From the IMG/VR virus record IMGVR_UViG_3300027708_000033, positions 62,001 to 126,000 of that record: a DNA stretch of 64,000 nucleotides; one strand, given 5' to 3'. Under the pieces are notes generated by a model. That model saw nothing but the letters and a program-made list of their open reading frames with translations. It was not told the DNA's origin and made no database searches. This stretch comes from a virus. Of the stretch, positions 58,117 through 64,000 are shown piece after piece; position 1 is the first letter of the stretch; each line of letters opens with the position of its first letter. The position numbers were made by a program, and so were the translations under genes.

Positions 58117-59241
58117 ATGGCAAAAACACAATACCCAATTGACGGCGTCGTTGGTAAAGAATACAAAGTAACTAGTCCATTCGGCTGGCGTCAGCACCCG
58201 ACTGACCCTGGTCGTCGTAGTCACCACAACGGAACAGACTTATGGGGAGCAGCTAACGTCATTTACATTGAAGCATTCTATGACGGCAAGGTAGTCTACG
58301 CAGGTCCAAGTAAGTCTAAGAAGGCTGACGGGTCGCTAGGCGGCTTTGGATACTACGTTCAGATTCTTCACACAATCAATGGAAAGCCTTACGTTTCGCT
58401 TTACGCTCACATGGTCAAGGACTCACTACAAGTCAAGGTTGGTCAGAAGGTTACCGCTGGAACAGTTCTAGGTAAGATGGGTGCAACTGGTGATGTCACT
58501 GGTAAGCACCTACACTTTGAAATCTGTGCTGGCAAGGTTTACACATGGTCTGCAGACGGAAAAGGATTTGTTGACCCGCTACCTTTCATCAAGGCAATTA
58601 TTGCTGCTGAGAAAGTTGCAAGTTCTGCTCATGAGGCAACACCTGCAGACGCTCCAACTGCACCAGCTCCAGTTCATGCAGCGCCAGTTGCAAAAGCAGC
58701 AGTAGCACCAGTTCCAAATAAAGTAGTGGCAGCTGCCGTACCTGCACCGACTGCAGCAGTACCAGTGAAGAACATCTACAAAGAACCGTTTAGTGCAAAA
58801 CTTCGCAACGACGAGTTTGGCAACATGGCTCCTTATCGCTCGCACCCGCATCGTGGTCAAGACTGGTCACCAAAAGACCGTAGTCCAATCCCTGCCGTTT
58901 GCGCTGGTAAAGTTAGCAACGTTTTCTGGACCGACGTTCTTGGTTGGGTTGTTGAAATCTACAACCCTCTAGACAAGGTGTTCACTCAGTACTGCCACAT
59001 TGCGCCAGTCGATAACAAGAACCCTAAGAAGGCAAGCACAGCTACCGTCAAGAAGGGCGACTTAGTTGCAATCGGTCAGATTATCGGTAAGGTCGGTGGT
59101 TCTAAGACTACTAGCCCAAGTGGTTCTGCAAGCACCGGTGCTCATCTTCACATGGGAATGAGCAAGAAGCAGAATGGTCACCTAGCTGCGTACAACCAGC
59201 TAATCGACCCGTTGAAGTGGATTCTAGCGCACCTCAAATAG
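58117..59241 (+). CDS. Endolysin with two M23 (LytM) peptidase domains
   Basis: 374 residues, AAAGGA before the ATG. Domain 1 (about 15-150): H37/D41 in HHNGTD and HLH at 131-133. Then an Ala/Pro/Val-rich linker (170-215). Domain 2 (about 215-374): HRGQD and AHLHMG. Both sets of Zn ligands are intact, so both could be active endopeptidases cutting peptidoglycan cross-bridges. A pair of complete M23 domains in one chain is unusual. No signal peptide, so a holin is needed. A strong terminator follows. Confidence 0.9.
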   Translation: MAKTQYPIDGVVGKEYKVTSPFGWRQHPTDPGRRSHHNGTDLWGAANVIYIEAFYDGKVVYAGPSKSKKADGSLGGFGYYVQILHTINGKPYVSLYAHMVKDSLQVKVGQKVTAGTVLGKMGATGDVTGKHLHFEICAGKVYTWSADGKGFVDPLPFIKAIIAAEKVASSAHEATPADAPTAPAPVHAAPVAKAAVAPVPNKVVAAAVPAPTAAVPVKNIYKEPFSAKLRNDEFGNMAPYRSHPHRGQDWSPKDRSPIPAVCAGKVSNVFWTDVLGWVVEIYNPLDKVFTQYCHIAPVDNKNPKKASTATVKKGDLVAIGQIIGKVGGSKTTSPSGSASTGAHLHMGMSKKQNGHLAAYNQLIDPLKWILAHLK

Positions 59242-59271
59242 TAAAAGGTTTCCGACAAGGAATAAAGAAAG

Positions 59272-59306
59272 CCCCCTGCTTAGAAAACAGGGGGTTTTTC
59301 TTTTTA
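59272..59306. terminator. Terminator closing the lysis cassette
   Basis: Stem CCCCCTG/CAGGGGG, 9-nt loop, TTTTTCTTTTT on the plus strand; the T-rich flank on the other side may also stop the converging leftward gene. Confidence 0.9.
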
Positions 59307-59310
59307 CGTA

Positions 59311-59520
59311 CTAGTACCGTACAACAAGTTCTAAAACGTTCCAGAGGACAGTCATAGTCACAGTTAAGGCCACAATATACAGAGCTCTCTTAGGCCAACT
59401 CTTGTAGTGAGAAAACGACATGGCTACACCGACAATGTAAGTCAGAATTATCGTTGCCATTCCAGGCCAGTATCCAATGTACTCACCAAACCTAACAAAC
59501 CAAGTATCTTCAATCCACAT
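59311..59520 (-). CDS. Small membrane protein
   Basis: 69 residues from ATG 59520, 1 nt after the upstream stop with AAGGG before it. Two hydrophobic segments (ATIILTYIVGVAMSF and LYIVALTVTMTVLWNVLEL). No family recognised. Confidence 0.72.
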   Translation of the reverse strand: MWIEDTWFVRFGEYIGYWPGMATIILTYIVGVAMSFSHYKSWPKRALYIVALTVTMTVLWNVLELVVRY

Positions 59521-59521
59521 A

Positions 59522-59803
59522 CTATTTCCCTTCGTATTGCCACATGACTGCATTGCAGTACGCGTGCACTGCACCTTCAGTCATTTTACTATCATGGTTG
59601 TGTTGCAAGTGTATCGGGTGTTTTAGAAAGAATGGTGGAAACAAAGTCCAGTCAATACTCAAACTCGTGATACGCTCTGGAGGGTTGGCATCTAAAGACT
59701 CTTTGCAGTAGTAGCAATTACCCTTTTGCTGCTTGACATATTCTTCACGGACGGCACGACGTTTGGCAGTGCTAAGCGAATCATAGTTAACAGGAAGGTC
59801 CAC
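59522..59803 (-). CDS. HNH-endonuclease-like protein
   Basis: 93 residues. NCYYCKESL (CxxC) and HLQHNHDSKMTEGAVHAYCNAVMWQYEG; the HNH-like HxHN and a final cysteine fit the compact phage HNH fold, and the AVHAYCNAVLWQ-like end is familiar from actinophages. May be a DNA-nicking endonuclease or a degenerate zinc protein. Confidence 0.65.
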   Translation of the reverse strand: MDLPVNYDSLSTAKRRAVREEYVKQQKGNCYYCKESLDANPPERITSLSIDWTLFPPFFLKHPIHLQHNHDSKMTEGAVHAYCNAVMWQYEGK

Positions 59804-60141
59804 TATTTAGCGGCCTTTGGTGATGTAGGCTTTGACCCAGCTCTTGGCGATTTTGGTTTTGCGCCTGAGCTCTGGCTTCTTGAACGCGTACCACTGGTTT
59901 TTGACGTACCGCCAGTGCCAGCGCCAGTTGATTGGTTCTCGCTTTGCGGCGTGTTTTCCCATGTCTTTATCCCTTCAATTCCTGCTATTAGTTTCTCTAC
60001 GTCCATTGTTTTGTTTATTCTGCCAGCTTTTAGTTCAGCCTCGACCCATTTTAGGATGTCGTACTTTAGTTTAAAAGCTCCGCTCCGCTGTGCCATCTTT
60101 TGCATTTCGCTAAGCTGGTCATAGATTGGTGTGTCACTCAT
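59803..60141 (-). CDS. Unknown protein with Ser/Lys/Gly-rich tail
   Basis: 112 residues from ATG 60141 (AAAGGAG upstream). A helical N half (YDQLSEMQKMAQRSGAFKLKYDILKWVEAEL), then a low-complexity basic tail of Ser, Gly, Thr, Pro and Lys. Likely disordered and nucleic-acid binding; no family recognised. Confidence 0.72.
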   Translation of the reverse strand: MSDTPIYDQLSEMQKMAQRSGAFKLKYDILKWVEAELKAGRINKTMDVEKLIAGIEGIKTWENTPQSENQSTGAGTGGTSKTSGTRSRSQSSGAKPKSPRAGSKPTSPKAAK

Positions 60142-60310
60142 TCGGTTCTCCTTTGATAATTGCAATTGCCCATGGAGAGCAAGCAGAGTCTGCTTCCTCA
60201 AACTTCTTGATAAGACGCTCGTGTTCTTCTTTTACGATAACTTCGACTTGTTTTTGTTTACAGCAAACACATTCTGGTCCTGTGTAGTAAGGTTCCTTGA
60301 AGTCTCTCAT
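60134..60310 (-). CDS. Small zinc-binding protein
   Basis: 58 residues from ATG 60310. ECVCCKQKQ and a later CSPW; a possible zinc site. Helical middle. No family recognised. Overlaps neighbours at both ends. Confidence 0.68.
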   Translation of the reverse strand: MRDFKEPYYTGPECVCCKQKQVEVIVKEEHERLIKKFEEADSACSPWAIAIIKGEPNE

Positions 60311-60462
60311 TCGTGGACCTCGCAAGCCATAATTGCTGCACTTTCTGTAGTGTAGTTACTCCAACAGTCGCCAGTCGAATTTGATATTATGGCAAGCACT
60401 ATACCAACCATTATTAGAAACAACGCCATAGCAGCGCATGCAAATCTAGTTCTTCCAGTCAC
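60307..60462 (-). CDS. Small single-span membrane protein (51 aa)
   Basis: GTG at 60462 inside the end of the upstream gene; the stop overlaps the next ATG (ATGA). A clear transmembrane helix (ACAAMALFLIMVGIVLAII) and a short C-terminal tail with three Cys in total. It covers a stretch that would otherwise be unexplained. Confidence 0.65.
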   Translation of the reverse strand: MTGRTRFACAAMALFLIMVGIVLAIISNSTGDCWSNYTTESAAIMACEVHE

Positions 60463-60694
60463 GGTTTAGTCCGTCCTTTACTCCGATAGGCCGACCACGG
60501 CCGTCCCACATCACGTGCTTTTTTACGAACAACCAAAAATCGTCGTAGTCTATCGGATGATTTTTTAGTCTAACTCCACCTCGATTAGGTGTAGTTCCTT
60601 TTTCTTGGTGGTAGTGCTTATAGCACGGACCACTTTTTCTATGAGATACTTTTTCACAATCATCGTGACTGCAGGTGCCACGTACTTCGCTCAC
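60446..60694 (-). CDS. Small zinc-finger-like protein
   Basis: 82 residues from a GTG overlapping the previous TAG by one base. TCSHDDCEKVSHRKSGPCYKHYH is a C..C...C..H motif near the N terminus. C half aromatic and basic. Family recognised only as a generic phage zinc finger. Confidence 0.7.
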   Translation of the reverse strand: MSEVRGTCSHDDCEKVSHRKSGPCYKHYHQEKGTTPNRGGVRLKNHPIDYDDFWLFVKKHVMWDGRGRPIGVKDGLNRDWKN

Positions 60695-61017
60695 TACTTA
60701 ACCAACCTGTCTTGTGTTCGCATTCCAGTGCAAAGATGAATCGCAAAATCGTGTCCTCGTTGTGCGTCTTCTAAACTGGTGTACTGCTTCATATAACCTG
60801 TTTCTGGACCGCCAAAAATCATTGTCTCAAACACAGGCTTTCCTTCTGGCGCTGACCTAGAACCTGGAAGCCATACCGTTGAAACTTCAATGCGCTCCTC
60901 GCCTTCTATGTGGGCGACTTGTGTTTTCTTTATTCGGCAGTAACTTTGGTCAATAGAGAGTTCAATCATCTCTTCGTGAGTTATTTTCTTGCCGTACTTG
61001 TCTACGTATTCTGTCAT
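60694..61017 (-). CDS. Unknown protein
   Basis: 107 residues. VDKYGKKITHEEMIELS start, a VSTVWLPGS turn and EDAQRGHDFAIHLC. First gene of a leftward operon with its own TATAAT. No family recognised. Confidence 0.7.
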   Translation of the reverse strand: MTEYVDKYGKKITHEEMIELSIDQSYCRIKKTQVAHIEGEERIEVSTVWLPGSRSAPEGKPVFETMIFGGPETGYMKQYTSLEDAQRGHDFAIHLCTGMRTQDRLVK

Positions 61018-61023
61018 GCGTGT

Positions 61024-61065
61024 CCTTTCGTCATTACTATTATACCTCTAAACCAGCTAAAACAT
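61024..61065 (-). promoter_or_regulatory. Promoter and short leader of gene 61017
   Basis: TATAAT at 61044-61039 with TGATGT as a weak -35; a short leader ATGACGAAAGGA keeps the core of the conserved box without a hairpin. Confidence 0.7.
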
Positions 61066-61259
61066 CACTTTTCATCACGGTATTTAGAAGCAAACATCAT
61101 ACCCACAATCATGGCAGACGCCAGAACAAGTCCGACTTGAGCAACGGCCCAGAACAATCTTCCACTGTCGCCAAACATAAATGACAGTCCAGTGACAACT
61201 ATCTCACCAGACATAAAGACGATGACCATTGCAGTTAAGACGTCGCGCAACCTACTCAT
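61065..61259 (-). CDS. Small two-span membrane protein
   Basis: 64 residues from ATG 61259 (AAAGG 7 nt upstream); a longer frame lacks a ribosome binding site. Two hydrophobic segments, VLTAMVIVFMSGEIVVTGLSF and FWAVAQVGLVLASAMIVGMMF. No family recognised. Confidence 0.72.
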   Translation of the reverse strand: MSRLRDVLTAMVIVFMSGEIVVTGLSFMFGDSGRLFWAVAQVGLVLASAMIVGMMFASKYRDEK

Positions 61260-61311
61260 GGTGCTACCTTTCCATTCTGAGCGAAATTGAATTTTCATAA
61301 GGTTAACTCTA

Positions 61312-62472
61312 TTACAGAGACTTCTCAGCGGACACAATTCGCCCGACAATTATAGGTAAGTACTCATCAGTCATTTCAATTCCAATGAACTTACAGTTCT
61401 CAAGAATTGCAGCTTTGCCAGTTGAACCTGAACCTGTAAACGGGTCTAGAACTATCCCGCCAACTGGAGTCACCAGTTTGACTAACTGACGCATTAGTGA
61501 AGTTGGCTTGACTGTCGGGTGCTCGTTCTTGAAGTCTAGTCCTTCACTTCTATCTTTAGCGTTAGCCTTAGCAACGTAGAAGAACCTAGACGCGCCGCCT
61601 TCATCGGCAGGTCCTGGCACCGATTTGTACTCTGCGCCGACGGCATCTCCCCAAGGCTTTGCGCCACCAACAAAGCGATTTATCTTGCCGCCTGATTTCG
61701 TGAATCCACTTTGGTCATCTACTAGCGGTGCAGTAAACTCATCTAGCACTACGTTAGCTGGCCAGCGCCCGAGACTTTTTAGTTTCTCTAAGGCTTCTTG
61801 TTGCTCAGGCGATTCACTAACACGTGCGCGCCATTCTTCTTCAGACTCACCATTGCGCCTAGTCGACAACTTAGTGATTGGAATCCCTTTGACGTTGTCG
61901 AAGTTCTCACCTTCTCTTGCTGGTACCCTGGTACCGTCAATGTTTAGCCCACCGACTCCCCACTTAGACACATTTGCAATAACAGTTCCGTCTAAAGGCT
62001 TTCGTGCCAAGACAATTGGTTCCACACATGGTTTTAGTGCAGTTCCCCAACCTTCCCAATCTTTAGAGTCGCCTTCTCCTTTAGCCATTGCTTTTGCAAT
62101 GTTGTGAGACTTTGGAAAAGCCTTGCCGTAAATCCACATGATGTTGTCACGAATTTCAAACCCTGCGTCTTCAATAGCAACAGCCATTCTATGCCAAGTC
62201 CTTGTGCCACCAAACGATAGTAAATGGCCCCCGGGTTTTAGCACTCTAAGGCATTCTTGCCATAGTTCAGGGTTGAACGCAATGCCAGTGGCGTCCCAAG
62301 TGTTTCCCATGAACCCGCCTTTAGAACCTTTGCCACTAGTCAAGTCGTACGGAGGGTCGGTGACTATAGAGTCTACAGAGTTATCAGCAAGTCTCTTGAG
62401 AACGTCTAAGCAGTTGCCGCTATAGACTACTGCACTGTCGCTAGCATAATGTGGTTCGTATGTATCCGTCAT
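61312..62472 (-). CDS. DNA methyltransferase (N6/N4 type)
   Basis: 386 residues, probably leaderless: TATGAT lies 6 nt before the ATG. DPPYD near residue 38 (catalytic motif IV) and DPFTGSGSTG near the end (motif I) give the beta-class N6-adenine/N4-cytosine order. A middle segment with KWGVGGLNIDGTRVP matches phage and plasmid methylases. HPTVKP precedes motif I. It likely protects phage DNA from host restriction or marks it. Specificity cannot be read. Starts divergent from the glycosyltransferase gene. Confidence 0.9.
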   Translation of the reverse strand: MTDTYEPHYASDSAVVYSGNCLDVLKRLADNSVDSIVTDPPYDLTSGKGSKGGFMGNTWDATGIAFNPELWQECLRVLKPGGHLLSFGGTRTWHRMAVAIEDAGFEIRDNIMWIYGKAFPKSHNIAKAMAKGEGDSKDWEGWGTALKPCVEPIVLARKPLDGTVIANVSKWGVGGLNIDGTRVPAREGENFDNVKGIPITKLSTRRNGESEEEWRARVSESPEQQEALEKLKSLGRWPANVVLDEFTAPLVDDQSGFTKSGGKINRFVGGAKPWGDAVGAEYKSVPGPADEGGASRFFYVAKANAKDRSEGLDFKNEHPTVKPTSLMRQLVKLVTPVGGIVLDPFTGSGSTGKAAILENCKFIGIEMTDEYLPIIVGRIVSAEKSL

Positions 62473-62496
62473 GGTCTAATCATATACAATAGGTAC
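62473..62496. promoter_or_regulatory. Divergent overlapping promoters for leaderless genes
   Basis: Only 24 bp separate the two starts. Reading left, TATGAT ends 6 nt before the methyltransferase ATG. Reading right, TACAAT ends 7 nt before the glycosyltransferase ATG. Both genes would make transcripts with little or no leader, and their -10 boxes nearly overlap, so the promoters may exclude each other. Confidence 0.7.
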
Positions 62497-63186
62497 ATGA
62501 TTGCTAAAGATGAAACGATTCACATTGTATGGCCTCACCACGGAGAAATTGACAACGGCTTTGCTATTAGTCTTTTAGACCTTGTGACCAAAAGTGGACG
62601 AAAACTTACATACAACTCAATGCTAGGTCTAGGCCTGCTTGCTAAGACTAGAAACATGCTAGTAAAGTCATTTCTAGATGACACTACAGCCGACTGGCTG
62701 TTCATGGTCGATGGTGACGAATTTGCAAGTCTAGACGCTTTTGATAAACTTGCTCGCGCCGCAGACGCTAAAAAGGTGCCAATTATCTCAGGTCTATGCT
62801 TTGGCAACAAAAGCCCTGTTGATTTAGAACCGTCTCCGTGCATCTTTATCTTCAACGAGGCCAAGAACTTTGTGCCATACTACGAGTACCCTGAAGATAA
62901 GGTCGTGCCTATTGCAGCAGCCGGAGCTGGTTGTCTACTCATCCATCGCTCTGTGCTAGAGGCAGTACGCAAGCAGGAAGAAGAGATGTCTGGCAAAGAC
63001 TGGGCTTGGTTCCAAGATGGACCAGCTGGTAACAACACCTGGCTAAGTGAGGATTTGATGTTCTCGCTACGAGTAGTTGCTGCTGGTTACCAGATGCATG
63101 CACACACTGGCGCAGTCTTCCCACATCACAAGAACTTGTGGCTAACTGATAAGCACTACAAACAGTTTACTACTAATCCTAATTAG
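62497..63186 (+). CDS. GT-A glycosyltransferase
   Basis: 229 residues from ATG 62497 (leaderless). ARNMLVKSFLD-like start (KTRNMLVKSFL), DWLFMVDGDE with the DxD metal/nucleotide-sugar motif, ISGLCFGNK and VVPIAAAGAGCLLIHRSV; C-terminal WLSEDLMFSLRVVAAGY and HH. This is the phage family-2-like fold. It may glycosylate a modified base in phage DNA or a virion protein. Confidence 0.85.
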   Translation: MIAKDETIHIVWPHHGEIDNGFAISLLDLVTKSGRKLTYNSMLGLGLLAKTRNMLVKSFLDDTTADWLFMVDGDEFASLDAFDKLARAADAKKVPIISGLCFGNKSPVDLEPSPCIFIFNEAKNFVPYYEYPEDKVVPIAAAGAGCLLIHRSVLEAVRKQEEEMSGKDWAWFQDGPAGNNTWLSEDLMFSLRVVAAGYQMHAHTGAVFPHHKNLWLTDKHYKQFTTNPN

Positions 63187-63401
63187 TCGTTAAGTATTCT
63201 TAGGACTGCGATAGAAGTCCACGGAACAAACACTGTCTGAGTAGGCTCAGTAGTATCAACAAAGATACCCTTGTCATTCTCAAAAGAAACAAATCCTGTC
63301 ACTTCGTCAATTGACCCGCCAATGTTGTCAATCTGAACTATCTTTCCAGTGAGTCGGTACTTTGCCATTTTTTCCATGTGGCCTAGTAAAGTGCTGTTCA
63401 T
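63183..63401 (-). CDS. Unknown small beta protein
   Basis: 72 residues, AGGAG 7 nt before the ATG. YRLTGKIVQIDNIGGSIDEVTGFVSF.. and VFVPWTSIAVLRIL suggest a small barrel. It overlaps the glycosyltransferase end by 4 nt on the other strand. No family recognised. Confidence 0.7.
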   Translation of the reverse strand: MNSTLLGHMEKMAKYRLTGKIVQIDNIGGSIDEVTGFVSFENDKGIFVDTTEPTQTVFVPWTSIAVLRILND

Positions 63402-63429
63402 AATTTATCTCCTGTCTAAACGTATTTCG

Positions 63430-63502
63430 AGCCTCGAGCAGGACTTGAACCCGCCACCTACGCATTACAAGTGCGTTGCTCTACCAGATGAGCTATCGAG
63501 GC
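63430..63502 (-). tRNA. tRNA-Thr (anticodon TGT)
   Basis: Acceptor GCCTCGA/TCGAGGC with discriminator T, D arm GCTC...GAGC, anticodon loop CTTGTAA, T arm GCGGG/CCTGC with TTCAAGT. All stems pair; CCA is not encoded. It may supply a codon richer in the phage than in the host. 72 bp of gene-free flank separates it from the methyltransferase side genes. Confidence 0.95.
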
Positions 63503-63514
63503 AATACTTCTATT

Positions 63515-63619
63515 TTACTGCTTTTTGCGTAATTCCTTGTAGCACTCAGGGCAAACGCTACCGCTAAACCAAATCCTATGCTTTCTGCATGGATAGTATC
63601 CACGTCTACTCTTTGCCAT
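63515..63619 (-). CDS. Small zinc-ribbon protein (34 aa)
   Basis: GGAGAG lies 6 nt before the ATG at 63619. YPCRKHRIWFSGSVCPECYKEL holds C-x-x-H and CPEC sites, enough for one zinc. It overlaps the end of the glycosyltransferase-like gene. Confidence 0.65.
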   Translation of the reverse strand: MAKSRRGYYPCRKHRIWFSGSVCPECYKELRKKQ

Positions 63620-64000
63620 CGATGTCTCTCCATGGTAGTTGGTTGTCACCATACATCGCTCGAACCTGCGCGTTTCCTTGTTCAAACATCTCAATCTTTA
63701 CAGAACCTTCGTTGCCACCAAGTCTGTAGTACAACGTGCTTAACCCGCTGCAAGCAAAGTTCTCGTGCCCTAATGATTGAGTCACTAGTTCTAGAAAGCG
63801 ACGGTCTCCACCCCAACCCCAGTTCCAGAAGTGTCCTGTAGACCGAGCAAACTTATTCGTGAAGAAATAGGCACTCGTATCGATAAGGTGTCCAAGCTTC
63901 TCATTGCCACCTATTGGCCACCAGCCTAGTGACTCACAATCGTCTTCGCAAAGGAACTTGCCTTCCTTAGAGAAAATCTTCCTTAGCGAGTACGCCCAAT
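63606..64000 (-). CDS. Glycosyltransferase-like protein, C-terminal part (truncated by window edge)
   Basis: An open frame entering from the right edge (about 130 residues visible) and ending at TAG 63608-63606. CEDDCESL, GHLIDTSAYFFTNKFAR, FWNWGWGGDRRFLELV and FACSGLSTLYYRLGG follow a GT-A-fold glycosyltransferase C half, with an acidic site and a WGGDRRFLE helix. With the other glycosyltransferase it flanks the tRNA gene. Start and full length lie outside the window. Confidence 0.7.
   Translation of the reverse strand, partial: WAYSLRKIFSKEGKFLCEDDCESLGWWPIGGNEKLGHLIDTSAYFFTNKFARSTGHFWNWGWGGDRRFLELVTQSLGHENFACSGLSTLYYRLGGNEGSVKIEMFEQGNAQVRAMYGDNQLPWRDIDGKE

Noticed and set aside
59522-59803. 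Group I intron or homing-endonuclease insertion
   Set aside because: The HNH-like gene is embedded in a normal operon with a 1-nt gap to the next start, and no flanking gene is interrupted.

Overview
The window is a 64 kb piece of a tailed double-stranded DNA phage (or prophage) genome. The host is most likely an actinobacterium. That rests on the capsid maturation protease type, the DUF1360-like protein, the duplicated NRG...AKGYC modules, a ClgR-type repressor and many small zinc-ribbon families, all of which I recognise as actinophage or actinobacterial families. Base composition is well below that of high-GC soil actinobacteria, so an aquatic, lower-GC actinobacterial host is a reasonable inference but is not shown.

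Region 1 (1-22413, leftward) is the head and packaging operon. In transcription order it holds a two-HTH DNA-binding protein, a small unknown, a DUF1360-like membrane protein, the portal, a Dps-like ferritin, a cysteine-motif protein, a 3599-residue multi-enzyme virion polyprotein, a small unknown, a 1688-residue polyprotein containing the capsid maturation protease, and an acidic scaffold-like protein cut by the window edge. Genes overlap or nearly touch. The capsid gene should lie just outside the left edge.

Region 2 (22414-24938, rightward) interrupts the packaging block. It holds four single-gene cassettes, each with its own promoter, structured leader and GAAA-tetraloop terminator. Region 3 (24938-31880, leftward) carries the large terminase, then peptidoglycan-active proteins (peptidoglycan-binding, transglycosylase-like, NlpC/P60) and small genes.

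Region 4 (about 28 kb to 45.3 kb, leftward) is a dense array of small early-type genes in short operons. It includes a MoxR-type AAA+ ATPase with a vWA/HExxH partner, a DUF3846-like protein, a WGR-like protein and a ClgR-like repressor. More than twenty transcription units in the window, most of them here, start with one module: a TGTACA -35, a 17-bp spacer that often contains TTTGCTTCA, a TATAAT -10, a short A-rich-loop hairpin and an ACGACGAAA box running into the ribosome binding site. At 36994-37099 tandem hairpins carry this same box in their loops. In the leftward transcript those loops would be complementary to the leaders. This apparent leader and anti-leader system is the most unusual feature seen.

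Region 5 (45.3-49.2 kb, leftward) starts with an iteron-like repeat array and is GC-richer. It contains a CHAP-like endolysin, a TerS-like protein, a small HExxH protein and a zinc protein. Region 6 (49.3-53.9 kb, leftward) is an operon with a fold-type-II PLP enzyme, a protein resembling the amino-acid:DNA transferase (aGPT-PPlase) group and a GDSH-motif protein. It may make a modified base. Region 7 (54.0-59.3 kb, rightward) has a secreted coiled-coil/PA14-like surface protein, a holin-like protein and a double-M23 endolysin, closed by a strong terminator. Region 8 (59.3-64 kb) has small leftward genes, a DNA methyltransferase divergent from a glycosyltransferase, tRNA-Thr, and a second glycosyltransferase-like gene cut by the right edge.

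Limits: all family calls come from reading motifs without database searches. Start codons were chosen from ribosome binding sites and overlaps. Many small genes have no recognisable function.
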